From Gemmata sp. (lineage in GTDB: Bacteria; Planctomycetota; Planctomycetia; Gemmatales; Gemmataceae), in contig JANWYJ010000064.1 of assembly GCA_025055115.1 (NCBI GenBank), positions 36,022 through 100,021 of the forward strand: a DNA stretch of 64,000 bases, written 5' to 3'. The notes under the pieces were generated by a model. It saw only the letters and a program-made list of their open reading frames with translations, had not been told where the DNA came from and made no database searches. A program made the position numbers and the translations under genes. Every line of letters begins with the position of its first letter. The stretch's first letter is position 1. Positions 8,673 to 17,524 of this stretch are shown one piece after another.

Positions 8673-10103
8673 ATGACGACGATCGCCACGCCACAAAATC
8701 TCCGTTGGGAACCGACGCTCACCTTCTGGGGGGCCGCCGGGGGCGTTACCGGCTCGATGCACCTGTTGGAAGCCGGTAACCATCAAATTCTGCTCGACTG
8801 CGGCCTTCATCAAGGCCGGCGGGAGGAAGCCCGGCAACGCAACGGCCACTTCCCCTTCCATGCCCACCAAATCGACGCGGTCATCATCAGTCATGCCCAT
8901 ATCGACCATTGTGGCAACTTGCCCACCCTCATCCGTCACGGTTTTGATGGTCCGATTTACTGCACGCCGCCAACCCGCGACCTGTTGCGGATTATGCTCG
9001 CCGATAGTGCGAAAATCCAAGAAGAAGACGCAGCCCATCTCAACATCCTGCGGAACTACGCCGAGCCGTGGGTTCAACCTCTTTATACCCTTCATGATGT
9101 CGAAAAAGTGTTCCCCCATGTGGTCGCCGTACCCTACGGTCGCGATGTGGACGTGACCAAAAGCGTCCGTTTCCGCTTCCTCGAAGCCGGGCACGTTCTC
9201 GGCTCTGCGATGGTGCACCTGACGATTGCCGCCCCCGATCGCGTGCGGACGCTGACCTTCAGTGGCGATATGGGCCGCCGGGGTTTGCCCATTCTCAAAC
9301 CCACCGGCCGTATTCCAGCCGCCGATGTGCTGGTCTGTGAAAGTACCTACGGGAATCGCACGCATCCATCGTTCGCCGAGACGGTCGAACACCTCTACGC
9401 CGCGATTTGCGCCACCGTGGAACGGGGCGGCAAGGTCCTTATTCCCGCCTTCAGCCTGGGCCGTACCCAGCTGATCATTCACGTCTTGCAACAAGGGCTT
9501 CGGGAAGGACGCATCCCACGCATCCCCGTGTATGTCGATAGCCCGTTGGCGTCGGAAGTGGCCGAAGTTTATCGTTCACATGCCAACAACTTAGCCAGTG
9601 AAATTGCCCAGGCTCTCCGGGAGGGGCATGGATTACTCGGCGGCGATGGGGTTCGCTACGTCCGCGATTTTGAAGAAAGTATCCAACTGGCCACACAACC
9701 CGGTTCAAGCGTCATCATCGCGTCGAGCGGGATGTGTGATGCGGGACGTGTTCAGCAACACCTCAAACAGCTCGTTGATGATCCACGCTGCACGATTATC
9801 CTGGTCAGCTATCAAGCCCAAGGGACCGTGGGCCGCAAACTGCTCGAACCCAAGCCCACCATCCGCTTCCAAGGGCGTGACTGGAATAAGTGGATCGAAG
9901 TGGTGCATCTCGATGGCTTCAGCGGCCATGCGGATAAGAACGACTTCCTGGCCTATTTGACTCCTCTGGCCAACGACGTCGGGAAGGTCCGGCTCATTCA
10001 CGGGGAACGCGAACAGGCCGAGGCCCTCGCCCAAACCCTGCGCGACATTGGTTTTGCGGATGTCGCGGTGCCCGAGCCAGGCGATCGGGTCGTCATCGGC
10101 TAG
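8673..10103 (+). CDS. Beta-CASP metallo-beta-lactamase-fold RNA exonuclease
   Basis: 476 residues. The metallo-beta-lactamase metal site is VIISHAHIDHCGNLP (HxHxDH). Further metal motifs are present: GHVLGSAMVHL, TFSGDMGRRG with its Asp, and FSGHADKND near the C-terminus. A beta-CASP insertion (VCESTYGNRTHP, KVLIPAFSLGRTQLI, YVDSPLASEV) and an RMMBL-like end (VRLIHGEREQAEALAQTL) identify a YSH1/CPSF-type ribonuclease. It should process RNA ends in the cytoplasm; the exact substrate is unknown. A GAGG lies directly before the ATG, so an alternative nearby start is possible. Confidence 0.93.
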   Translation: MTTIATPQNLRWEPTLTFWGAAGGVTGSMHLLEAGNHQILLDCGLHQGRREEARQRNGHFPFHAHQIDAVIISHAHIDHCGNLPTLIRHGFDGPIYCTPPTRDLLRIMLADSAKIQEEDAAHLNILRNYAEPWVQPLYTLHDVEKVFPHVVAVPYGRDVDVTKSVRFRFLEAGHVLGSAMVHLTIAAPDRVRTLTFSGDMGRRGLPILKPTGRIPAADVLVCESTYGNRTHPSFAETVEHLYAAICATVERGGKVLIPAFSLGRTQLIIHVLQQGLREGRIPRIPVYVDSPLASEVAEVYRSHANNLASEIAQALREGHGLLGGDGVRYVRDFEESIQLATQPGSSVIIASSGMCDAGRVQQHLKQLVDDPRCTIILVSYQAQGTVGRKLLEPKPTIRFQGRDWNKWIEVVHLDGFSGHADKNDFLAYLTPLANDVGKVRLIHGEREQAEALAQTLRDIGFADVAVPEPGDRVVIG

Positions 10104-10132
10104 CCCGTGCTGGCACACTTCTGCTGAGAAAC

Positions 10133-10150
10133 CCCTCAGCTTGCCCGAAA
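10133..10150 (+). terminator. Short hairpin after the beta-CASP nuclease gene
   Basis: GCTGAG and CTCAGC form a perfect 6-bp stem around AAACCC, 30 bases after the stop codon. There is no T run, so this is only a possible terminator. The remaining 10151-10401 spacer shows weakly repeated GC-rich stretches and nothing else I can name. Confidence 0.35.
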
Positions 10151-10401
10151 CATCCCGCGCCAGGGGGGAGGCGACGGAAGGGGGAAGCGACGGAACGGGC
10201 CGGCACCATCAGGTTTATGCCGACGCGAAATCTCCGCCTCGTTACCCCCACAGGACCGGGTCGGTAACCGAGCTGGTAGACCGCCATCTGACCGCATTTT
10301 CTCACCAAACAACGGCCCTTCATTGTCTCGCAAGACCCGGATCGGCAACTGAGGTGGCAGGCCCACTTTGCACGGCGCTACAATGAGCGAAGACCACAGG
10401 G

Positions 10402-10439
10402 GTCCGGAGGAGAAGACCGCAGGCGTCCGGAGGAGAAGA
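10402..10439 (+). repeat. Duplicated Shine-Dalgarno segment before the Uma2 gene
   Basis: GTCCGGAGGAGAAGA occurs at 10402-10416 and again at 10425-10439, just before the ATG at 10442. The second copy is the ribosome-binding site in use. The first is too far upstream. Confidence 0.85.
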
Positions 10440-10441
10440 GA

Positions 10442-11248
10442 ATGAAAGCCGTTCAAACAGTCCCCGCCACGGAATTGGTGTTTCCCGATTCGGATGGACA
10501 ACCGATGGCCGAGAACACCCGACAATATGAAGCGATTGTCACGCTCAAAGGGAACATTGAGGCGTTCGCTCCGGCCACCGCCTTCGTCGCCGGCGACCAT
10601 CTCATCTACGTTGATCCCACCGACCCCAGCCAACGGCAAGCCCCGGATGTGTACGTGGCGTTTGGTCGCCCGCGCGGCCATCGCGGCAGTTATAAAGTGT
10701 GGGAGGAAGACAATATCTTCCCCCAAGTGATTTTTGAAGTCCTCGGACCGAGTAACACCCCCGCAGAGATGCGGGCCAAACGCCACTTTTACTTCCAACA
10801 TGGAGCGGAAGAGTATTATGAATTCGACCCTGAAGCGGGAACGTGGCTGGGCTTTATCCGCAACCCTGACACCGGTCAGCCCGAACCGGTCGAAACGATG
10901 GATGGTTTTGTCAGCCCCCGCTTGGGGATGAAATTTGACTTCGCCCCGCTGGAGTTGCGCGTGTACCGGCCTGACGGCCGCCGTTTCCTCTCGTTCCAAG
11001 AACTCCACGACTTAGCAGAACGCAACGCCCACCAAGCGGCCGAAGCCCAGCGGTTGGCGGAACGCAACGCCCAACAAGCCGCGGAAGCCCAACAGCGGGC
11101 TGCAGAAGCTCTTCAGCAGGCCGAAGAAGCCCGGCGCCGTCTGGAACAGGCCGCACAACAGGCCGAATACCAGCGGCAAGAAAGTGAGCGGTTGCGGGCC
11201 TTGCTCCGTGCCGCGGGCATCGACCCCGATACGCTTCCGCCATCCTAA
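10442..11248 (+). CDS. Uma2 family (DUF820) restriction-endonuclease-fold protein
   Basis: 268 residues starting at an ATG with a strong GGAGGAG. The Uma2 core carries the PD-(D/E)xK pattern: RQAPDVYVAFGRPRG with its Asp, then FPQVIFEVLGPSNT with its Glu, then EMRAKRHFYFQHGAEEYYEFD with the Lys. Residues 185-260 form an Ala/Gln/Glu-rich coiled coil built from near-repeats of AERNAQQAAEAQ, a common tail in planctomycete and cyanobacterial members. The family is highly multiplied in such genomes, and its biological role is still unsettled despite the nuclease fold. Confidence 0.92.
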   Translation: MKAVQTVPATELVFPDSDGQPMAENTRQYEAIVTLKGNIEAFAPATAFVAGDHLIYVDPTDPSQRQAPDVYVAFGRPRGHRGSYKVWEEDNIFPQVIFEVLGPSNTPAEMRAKRHFYFQHGAEEYYEFDPEAGTWLGFIRNPDTGQPEPVETMDGFVSPRLGMKFDFAPLELRVYRPDGRRFLSFQELHDLAERNAHQAAEAQRLAERNAQQAAEAQQRAAEALQQAEEARRRLEQAAQQAEYQRQESERLRALLRAAGIDPDTLPPS

Positions 11249-11372
11249 CGGGTCACCCCAGTGGCTTGCCTTCGCACTGGCAAGGGCCGGAAGGAACGTA
11301 GAAATGACCGGAGAACCGGACTGGACCTTGGCCCCTCTGTAAAACAGCCGTATTCGGAAGGAGGCTCAGGCC

Positions 11373-12950
11373 GTGACCAGCAAACCCCGTTGGTTCCAAA
11401 CCACCGCGATCGACTACCCCAACAGCCGGCCGCACATCGGCACCGCGTTCGAAAAACTCGGGGCCGACGTCCAAGCCCGCTACCGACGGATGGAAGGGTT
11501 CGACGTTTTTTTTCTGATGGGCAACGATGAGAACACGGTGAAAGTGAGCCAACGGGCCGCGGCATTGGGCCTCGATACGCAAGCGTACTGCGACGACATG
11601 GCCCGGCAATTCCGCGCCGTCTGGGATGCTCTCGACATCAGCTACGATTGTTTCATCCAAACGTCCAGCCAACGGCATAAGCACTGTTGCCGCAAGTTCA
11701 TCCAAAAAGTTTACGATAACGGCTACATCTACAAAGGCAGCTACGAGGGCTGGTTCTGCGCCGGCTGTGAAGAGTTCAAAACCGAAAAGCAGTATCAAGA
11801 CAACAACGGTTTGTGCCCCAATCACCGCACGGCGCTGGTGCGTCGTTCCGAACCGTGTTACTTCTTCGCCCTCTCGAAGTTCCAGGACCGACTCTTAGCG
11901 CACTACCAAGCGAACCCCGACTTCATCCAGCCGGAGTCGCGGCGGAACGAAATCGTCAGCCTGATCGAAAATGAAGGGCTGCGCGACATCAATATTTCCC
12001 GCTATGGCGAAGAATGGGGCATTCCGATCCCTTTTGACCCGCAATTCACTATCTACGTCTGGTTCGACGCCCTGCTGACCTACATCACCGGCATCGGCTA
12101 CGGTGACGACGAAGCGACCTTCCGCCACTATTGGCCCTGCGATATGCACTTCATCGGCAAAGACATCACGCGCTTTCACTGTGCGCTGTGGCCAGCGATG
12201 CTCTGGGCTGCGGGGGAAGAGGCACCGAAGAAAGTTTACGCCCATGGGTTTGTCTATCTCAAAAACGAAGAAGCCGGCACGGTGGAAAAGATCAGCAAAT
12301 CCCTTGGCAACGTCATCGAACCGATGGAGGTGATCTCAAAGTTCAGCGCGGATGCCTTCCGCTATTACTTCCTCCGCGAATGCCCTTTCCCCAGTGATGG
12401 CGAATTCAGTTGGTCGCGCTTCACCGACGTGTACAACGCTGAGTTAGCCAACAATCTGGGCAACTTGCTGAGCCGCTGCCTGACACTGATTACCAAAAAC
12501 TACGGCGGTATCTTGCCGCAAACGGCGAATGTCCAGCCGCAAGTGGCGGTACCGGGTTTGGATTTGGCCCTTTTTGTCGGTGAATTGCGCGAACACATCG
12601 AAGCCTGCCGTTACCATCTGGCCCTGCAGAAAATCGTTCTCGACTTCCTGACACCAACGAACCAATACCTCGAAGAGCACGCGCCGTGGAAGTTGGTCAA
12701 AACGGACAAAGCCGCCGCGCAGCGGGTGCTGTTCCATGCGGTGCAGTCGCTGCGGATCGCCAGCATCTTGCTCAAACCGTTCATTCCGCGGAGTGCTGAG
12801 AAAATTTACACGAGCTTTAACTTTGCGATCCCATGGAACGCGGTCCGATGGGCCGATGCTGTGGTCCTGCAACCGCAACCGGAGGATTTACGCATCACGG
12901 CAGAATTGATCGACGGCAAAATTCCGCCCCTATTCCCCCGTATTGGCTAG
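11373..12950 (+). CDS. metG: Methionyl-tRNA synthetase
   Basis: 525 residues from a GTG at 11373 preceded by GGAAGGAGG. Class I synthetase signatures are present: PNSRPHIGTAFEK in place of HIGH, and KISKSLGNVIEP as KMSKS (about residue 303). Between them are a GWFCAGCEEF zinc-type knuckle and the methionine-pocket region TIYVWFDALLTYITGIGY. The C-terminus ends after the anticodon-binding helical domain (NQYLEEHAPWKLVKTDK). The C-terminal tRNA-binding domain of the longer form is absent. The enzyme charges tRNA-Met in the cytoplasm. Confidence 0.97.
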   Translation: MTSKPRWFQTTAIDYPNSRPHIGTAFEKLGADVQARYRRMEGFDVFFLMGNDENTVKVSQRAAALGLDTQAYCDDMARQFRAVWDALDISYDCFIQTSSQRHKHCCRKFIQKVYDNGYIYKGSYEGWFCAGCEEFKTEKQYQDNNGLCPNHRTALVRRSEPCYFFALSKFQDRLLAHYQANPDFIQPESRRNEIVSLIENEGLRDINISRYGEEWGIPIPFDPQFTIYVWFDALLTYITGIGYGDDEATFRHYWPCDMHFIGKDITRFHCALWPAMLWAAGEEAPKKVYAHGFVYLKNEEAGTVEKISKSLGNVIEPMEVISKFSADAFRYYFLRECPFPSDGEFSWSRFTDVYNAELANNLGNLLSRCLTLITKNYGGILPQTANVQPQVAVPGLDLALFVGELREHIEACRYHLALQKIVLDFLTPTNQYLEEHAPWKLVKTDKAAAQRVLFHAVQSLRIASILLKPFIPRSAEKIYTSFNFAIPWNAVRWADAVVLQPQPEDLRITAELIDGKIPPLFPRIG

Positions 12951-13012
12951 GGGCATTCTCCGCGGGAGTTCTTTTCCGACTGTCGCGCGGTTTTCACTCT
13001 CACGAGGCAGCG

Positions 13013-14233
13013 ATGATGCATCAACTCGGTGTGATTCTGGCTGGCGCTGGGTTGGCCCTGACTGCAAGCGCGGCACCCCAGCAACCGGCCGATACCGGAA
13101 CTACGGTGTATCGGAAGGTGGTCCCATCGACGGTGTGGATTCATTCTGATCGCGGCCGGGGCAAGACGGCCACTGGCAGTGGATCGTTGGTGGATAAAGG
13201 CCGGCGCTTAGTTCTCACCAATTACCATGTGGTCGGTGATGTCAAGACCGCGACGGTGTACTTCCCCGCCTTCGAGGGCCACAAGATCATTCCCGAACGC
13301 CAGTATTATCTCGACCGCGCGGCCCAGCTCGGCATTGCTGGCCAGGTGGTGGAAATCGACAAGGAAGCCGATTTGGCCCTGATTCGCCTGGAGCGTCTGC
13401 CCGCGGGAGTCGCAGCGCTGCCGCTGGCGCGCGAAAGCCCCCAACCCGGCCAGACGGTGCATTCCATTGGCAATCCGGGCAAAAGTGGGGCGCTGTGGGT
13501 CTACACCCCGGGCAAAGTCCGCCAGGTGTACAGCAAAAAATGGAAAGCCAGGCTCGACGAACGCACGACGATCAGCTTTCAGGCCCAAGTGATCGAGACC
13601 GATTCCCCCACCAATCCTGGCGATAGCGGCGGGCCGCTGGTCAACGATCGCGGGGAACTCGTCGGCGTTACCCAAGGCGGCGCTTTGGATGCGCAAGCCA
13701 TCAGTATCTTTGTGGACCTCTCCGAGGTCCAGCGCTTCCTCAATCGCCGCTCGGTGCAGTTGCTCCGCTCCGAGACACCCGAACAACCGACCCGAGCCAA
13801 ACCTCTCGAAAGCCAAGACGCTGGCAAGTTCTTCAGTGCTGCGGCGTGGAAGCAGCTAGCCCCGGCGGCGGAGAAATTGCTCCGCGAAAAAGGCATCGAC
13901 TTGTGGATCGAAACCTTGCCCACACCACCCAACGGGGACGCCAAGAAAATCGCGGCCCTCGAACCGGCGGAACGCGAAAAACGCTACCGCCAGATCGTCG
14001 AGGAGCGCTTGAAAGACAAAAACTTCAATGGTGTCTACTTGTTTGTCACAAAGTCGCCTAGCCTGTTGTATGTGGTGGTCGTAGGGCCGTGCACCAAAGA
14101 CTTCAACCCCGATTTTGGAGCGATGCTGCGTTCCATGCTCATCGAACATTTTCAAAAACGGCAGTTTGATGATGGTTTGAAACAATTGATCGAGATGACG
14201 TTGGCCGAGGTGAAACTGGTTGAGAAAAAGTGA
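13013..14233 (+). CDS. Secreted trypsin-like serine protease with a TPM-like C-terminal domain
   Basis: The ATG at 13013 follows GAGG and encodes a signal peptide ending near SAAPQQPAD; 406 residues in all. The catalytic triad is visible: His in VLTNYHVVGDV, Asp in EADLALIRLER, Ser in NPGDSGGPLVND. The protease domain spans about residues 30-250, with no PDZ domain after it. Instead, residues 270-406 (AAAWKQLAPAAEKLLREKG ... NGVYLFVTKSPSLLYVVVVG) resemble a TPM-type fold seen in secreted or membrane proteins (lower certainty). Substrate unknown. The next gene starts close behind. Confidence 0.82.
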   Translation: MMHQLGVILAGAGLALTASAAPQQPADTGTTVYRKVVPSTVWIHSDRGRGKTATGSGSLVDKGRRLVLTNYHVVGDVKTATVYFPAFEGHKIIPERQYYLDRAAQLGIAGQVVEIDKEADLALIRLERLPAGVAALPLARESPQPGQTVHSIGNPGKSGALWVYTPGKVRQVYSKKWKARLDERTTISFQAQVIETDSPTNPGDSGGPLVNDRGELVGVTQGGALDAQAISIFVDLSEVQRFLNRRSVQLLRSETPEQPTRAKPLESQDAGKFFSAAAWKQLAPAAEKLLREKGIDLWIETLPTPPNGDAKKIAALEPAEREKRYRQIVEERLKDKNFNGVYLFVTKSPSLLYVVVVGPCTKDFNPDFGAMLRSMLIEHFQKRQFDDGLKQLIEMTLAEVKLVEKK

Positions 14234-14262
14234 CCCACCTTGGGGAAGAGCAGGAGCACACC

Positions 14263-14631
14263 GTGAGCCACGGGTTGATGTTGTGCGATGATCTGATGTT
14301 CTTCAGCCGCGTATCGGGAGCGGCGCGCGCGGCGGGCGCGAGCGTGCGGCAGGTGCGGACAGCGGCGGAGTTGCTGGCGGCCGCACGCACCCGCCCCCCA
14401 GCGGGGGTGATCATCGACCTGCATTGCTCCGGTCTGGACCTGCCCGCCCTTTTGGCTGAACTGGATGCTGCCGTTTCCCCCCGCCCACGGGTGATCGCTT
14501 ACGGTTCGCATGTGGAAGCGGAGGTCCTGCGCGCAGCCCGCCAGGCGGGGTGCGACCGCGTCTTGCCGCGCAGCCAGTTCGTCACCGAATTGGAGAGCCA
14601 CATTGGGCAGTGGCTGGCGGAAACCCAGTGA
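14263..14631 (+). CDS. Degenerate receiver-like small protein
   Basis: The GTG at 14263 follows CAGGAG with correct spacing and gives 122 residues; an in-frame GTG at 14230 overlaps the protease stop but lacks a ribosome site. The protein begins LMLCDDLMFFSRVSGAAR and continues GVIIDLHCSGLD, PRVIAYGSHV and AGCDRVLPRSQF. This follows the beta-strand and helix order of a CheY-like receiver. The phospho-acceptor position reads IIDLHC and the usual lysine near the end is replaced by RSQF, so normal phosphorylation is doubtful. It is close behind the protease gene and probably co-transcribed. Function unknown. Confidence 0.6.
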   Translation: MSHGLMLCDDLMFFSRVSGAARAAGASVRQVRTAAELLAAARTRPPAGVIIDLHCSGLDLPALLAELDAAVSPRPRVIAYGSHVEAEVLRAARQAGCDRVLPRSQFVTELESHIGQWLAETQ

Positions 14632-14706
14632 GGGATGGCGATAAGGTTCGGTTGGGATGGAACGCCGGGCCAGATTGGGCAGTGGCTGGCGGAAACCCAG
14701 TGAGGG
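14602..14706 (+). repeat. Perfect 33-bp duplication of a gene end and stop codon
   Basis: 14602-14634 and 14674-14706 are identical over 33 bases, 72 bp apart. The first copy is the 3' end of the receiver-like gene, including its TGA at 14629-14631. The second copy is non-coding. Confidence 0.95.
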
Positions 14707-14708
14707 GC

Positions 14709-15344
14709 TTATCCCGGAGGAGCGGGCGGGGATGTGTCGGTGGTCGGCAATGTCCGCGAGCTGCTAGGTAGGCTGGGGAGGGCATTGGGTGGCAGGATGA
14801 TCGAGCCGGTGCCTTCATCGAGGGTGGCCGTGGGGGCGTGCGGTGTGGTCGCTGGTTTCACAGGAATAATAATTGGCTTGATCTCACCGGTTGTCACATC
14901 CAACACGATGCACGTTTTCGGGTTCGCTCGGAACAACGCCCCGGGGTTGGCCACGAGCGTGCGCCCCGTGCGGTGTTGCTCACGAACGTGCGTGTGGCCA
15001 TAGAAAACGTAGTCAAAATAGTCCGCGTTCTCCAGCTGCCGCAGTTGGTGCCGTTCGTGACTGTGAACCCAGGCGATGCGCTTCTCCTGCAGCGTCAGAA
15101 AACCGAAGGAATCGTAGTAGGTACCGCCGATTTCCTTGATGACAGCCATCAGCTTGCCGCGGTCTTTATCCCAATTGCCAAAGACAAAGTGGGTGGGAAT
15201 TCCTTTGAAGACCCGGACCGTATCTGGGGATTCGATGTCGCCGCAATGGAGGATCAATTCGACCTGCTGCTCCACGAGAAGGCGGACGGCTTCCGCCACC
15301 GCCTCGTGGCGGTCGTGGGTGTCGCTGACAACCCCGATCCGCAT
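14709..15344 (-). CDS. YfcE/MJ0936-type metallophosphoesterase
   Basis: 211 residues from the ATG at 15344 (MRIGVVSDTHDRH). Calcineurin-like metal motifs appear in order: DTHD, HCGDIES, FGNWDKD (GNxD/H type), HSHERH and YGHTHVRE, with NPGAL after them. Family members are small cytoplasmic phosphodiesterases or phosphatases. The last 55 residues are Pro/Thr/Ser-rich and beyond the usual domain end. The gene converges on the receiver-like gene. Confidence 0.88.
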   Translation of the reverse strand: MRIGVVSDTHDRHEAVAEAVRLLVEQQVELILHCGDIESPDTVRVFKGIPTHFVFGNWDKDRGKLMAVIKEIGGTYYDSFGFLTLQEKRIAWVHSHERHQLRQLENADYFDYVFYGHTHVREQHRTGRTLVANPGALFRANPKTCIVLDVTTGEIKPIIIPVKPATTPHAPTATLDEGTGSIILPPNALPSLPSSSRTLPTTDTSPPAPPG

Positions 15345-15473
15345 AGTTCCCCCGTGGTGCCTGCGTGCAACTACCGACACTGTCCTATTTTACCTTAATA
15401 AATCCCCGCGAGTTCGGGTATCTCGGTTGCTCGGTCGGCCGGATGGTATGCGATAATCCAACGCTGCAAAGAA

Positions 15474-15611
15474 TACCTCCGCGAAGACCCTTACCTCCGC
15501 GAAGACTCTGGCGGCGTTGGTCAACGTGTGACCACGCCGCGGGTTCAGGCCCATCTTCCTGCACGCCCGAATAAAACCTTGGCGGTGTTGGCCCACGCGT
15601 GAAAACCGCGC
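15474..15611. repeat. Two short direct repeats in the spacer between convergently spaced minus-strand genes
   Basis: TACCTCCGCGAAGAC is perfectly repeated at 15474-15488 and 15492-15506. A more decayed 32-bp pair (about 24 identical) sits at 15509-15540 and 15580-15611, 71 bp apart. The 15345-15750 spacer has no supported gene. It should contain the promoter of the metallophosphoesterase gene. Confidence 0.6.
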
Positions 15612-15750
15612 CTTTCGGCGGAACGTGCCAGCACCCCGATCGTACGCCTCCCCACGGATGGGGCGGGGATGGATCGGGATGCGCGCCGTGGTTGGAAGGT
15701 CATCACCTTCCGGGGGCCAATCGCCGATCAGCAGCATCGGACGCGCCTGC

Positions 15751-16626
15751 TTATTTCCCCTCCCCCGGAATGGGGCTGGGCTTGTCCGCGGTGGGGAAGT
15801 TCTGGGGCAGTGGTAGGGTCACGGAACCCGTCGCTGCCCATTCCGTACCCCGCGCCAGGGTGGCAGCGAAGCCCCAGCAACGCATGGCGTTGGCATCGTG
15901 GCCCATCGGCGTGTGAAAAACCCGGCCCTTCCCATAGCGGACGGTCCAGATCATCGGTTCATGAACCTTGGTGCCGTTCGAATAGGCAGTCGCCAAGACT
16001 GTGACGTTCTCGATCGGCCCGCGCATGTTGTCATACAATTCGTCGCGGACGTGTAACCATTCCCGGGGCATCCCGCGGGTGATCGGATGCTCAGGATCGC
16101 GAATCGTGACGGTGAACGGACCCACATAGCGGTGCCCCGAACCGTCGCCTTGGCCTGAGGCCACCTTCACCGGTTGGCCTTGATCGTCCAGATACAGCCG
16201 GTCGCCACCGCGGTTGTTCCGCCAGCCCATCCCGATCATCTGGTTATACGCCTTCCAATCACTGAATGCGTTGTTGGCCGCATGAACGATGACCAAGCCG
16301 ATCTTGCCGTCCTTCACAAGCGTCTCCAGATCGCTCTGGAGTTCCTGGCTCCACGGCTCACCGTTGTAGTTACTCAACACCACAGCGTATTTCGCCACTT
16401 CCGGGCGAAACCGCGCCATTTCCGCGGCTTTTCCCTTCGATGGGCTGGTAGCCACATCCACCGTGAAGCGCTGGGTATCCTCTAAAAGCTTTTTCATCAG
16501 TGGTGTGGTTTCCTGCCATTTGTGGTTGTTCTGGCCGTCGATAATCAGCACCTTGATTTTGGGATCGGCAGCATAACTCCCAATTGCCAAAAGACTTAGG
16601 ATGGAGAAAGCACACAGACAACGCAT
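15751..16626 (-). CDS. Secreted ThuA-domain protein
   Basis: The ATG at 16626 has GGGAGG upstream and opens a 291-residue protein with a signal peptide (MRCLCAFSILSLLAIGSYAA). The ThuA (class I glutamine-amidotransferase-like) fold is seen in KVLIIDGQNNHKW, VVLSNYNGEPW, GLVIVHAANNAF, HPITRGMPREWLHVRDELY and MIWTVRYGKGRVFHTPMGH. ThuA proteins are linked to sugar (trehalose, glucosaminide) metabolism and are abundant as secreted forms in planctomycetes. The substrate cannot be assigned. Confidence 0.9.
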   Translation of the reverse strand: MRCLCAFSILSLLAIGSYAADPKIKVLIIDGQNNHKWQETTPLMKKLLEDTQRFTVDVATSPSKGKAAEMARFRPEVAKYAVVLSNYNGEPWSQELQSDLETLVKDGKIGLVIVHAANNAFSDWKAYNQMIGMGWRNNRGGDRLYLDDQGQPVKVASGQGDGSGHRYVGPFTVTIRDPEHPITRGMPREWLHVRDELYDNMRGPIENVTVLATAYSNGTKVHEPMIWTVRYGKGRVFHTPMGHDANAMRCWGFAATLARGTEWAATGSVTLPLPQNFPTADKPSPIPGEGK

Positions 16627-16794
16627 CCGACAACCTCCCAACCGACCTCGGGGCTAGTGCCCACCACCCCTTGGCCGTCCTTCCCGACACCACGACCGAC
16701 GCACCGACCACCGGCTCGCCGCTATTGTGCCGTGGTGTTAATGTACCTAGATTGCCAGAAATGAAATCGTAGAAATCGTTCGCGGAGAACCGTT

Positions 16795-17244
16795 ATGCGG
16801 GTGGAATTCTTTGGGTTGGCGATGGAAGCGCCCAGCGTCACGGTGCATTTGTGGTCGCCGTGGCGCTGCTCCGCGTTGGAACACAAACTCTTCGAAGCGC
16901 TCAAAACAGTTCCGCATGCCTCTCTGGAAATTTCCCCCGACGAACTGCGGCTGCATATTCGCGAGGCCAAAGGTTGGCGCGTGGCCATCCAAACGATTTC
17001 GCGGGTGATGAAAGGCTGGCAAGAAGAAGCGACAGACGTAGGCAAAGACGAACGCCGCCAGTGGCGGTGGCTCATCGAAGCCGATGTGGATGCCAACGGC
17101 TACGATATGCACGGAGAAAAAGCCAGTTTTTGGGCGTATCTCCGCCTCTCCATCGATCGCGGGGGGCCAGGCGAAGCCGAAAAGGGCGAAGACATCGACC
17201 TCAACGGGTTCGGCATCCAAGTGTGGGGGGAAAACGCCGATTGA
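16795..17244 (+). CDS. Unknown 149-residue protein
   Basis: A GGAGAA motif before the ATG and steady coding character support this gene. It is a soluble, charged protein without a signal or membrane segment: MRVEFFGLAMEAPSVTVHLW, then EISPDELRLHIREAKGWRVA, then a Trp-rich acidic end. I do not recognise a family. It is divergent from the ThuA gene. Its last 15 codons and stop are copied in tandem directly downstream. Confidence 0.65.
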   Translation: MRVEFFGLAMEAPSVTVHLWSPWRCSALEHKLFEALKTVPHASLEISPDELRLHIREAKGWRVAIQTISRVMKGWQEEATDVGKDERRQWRWLIEADVDANGYDMHGEKASFWAYLRLSIDRGGPGEAEKGEDIDLNGFGIQVWGENAD

Positions 17245-17326
17245 AGCCTTCAGAAGGCTCAGACCTCAACAGGTTCGGCATCCAAGTGTGGGGGGAAAAC
17301 GCCGATTGAAGCCTTCAAAAGGCTCA
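17197..17326 (+). repeat. 65-bp tandem duplication spanning a gene end, plus decayed copies
   Basis: 17197-17261 and 17262-17326 are contiguous 65-bp copies with 63 identities. The first covers the last 15 codons and TGA (17242-17244) of the 149-aa gene. Shorter diverged copies of the AAAACGC..GA..GAAGCCTTCA part recur near 17391-17430 and three times within 17461-17520. A separate pair, GTGACYTGACAGAGG, lies at 17345 and 17367. Confidence 0.95.
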
Positions 17327-17524
17327 CTCCCTGATGGCATCGTAGTGACCTGACAGAGGCTCATAAGTGACTTGACAGAGGTTCATTGGAGCAAAACGCT
17401 GACTCAAGCCTTCAGAAGACTCACTCCCTGTTCGTGGTCATCTTTCGCCACGAATGTCTCGGGGGAAAACGCTGACTGAAGCCTTCAAACGCCGATTCAA
17501 GTCTTCAAACGCTGACTCCAGGGC

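Noticed and set aside
8472..9494. 340-codon minus-strand frame opposite the beta-CASP nuclease
   Set aside because: Antisense shadow; the nuclease has all metal motifs.
10980..11170. Repeated GCCGAAGCCCAG units as a possible DNA repeat element
   Set aside because: They lie inside the Uma2 frame and encode its coiled-coil tail; the period follows codons.
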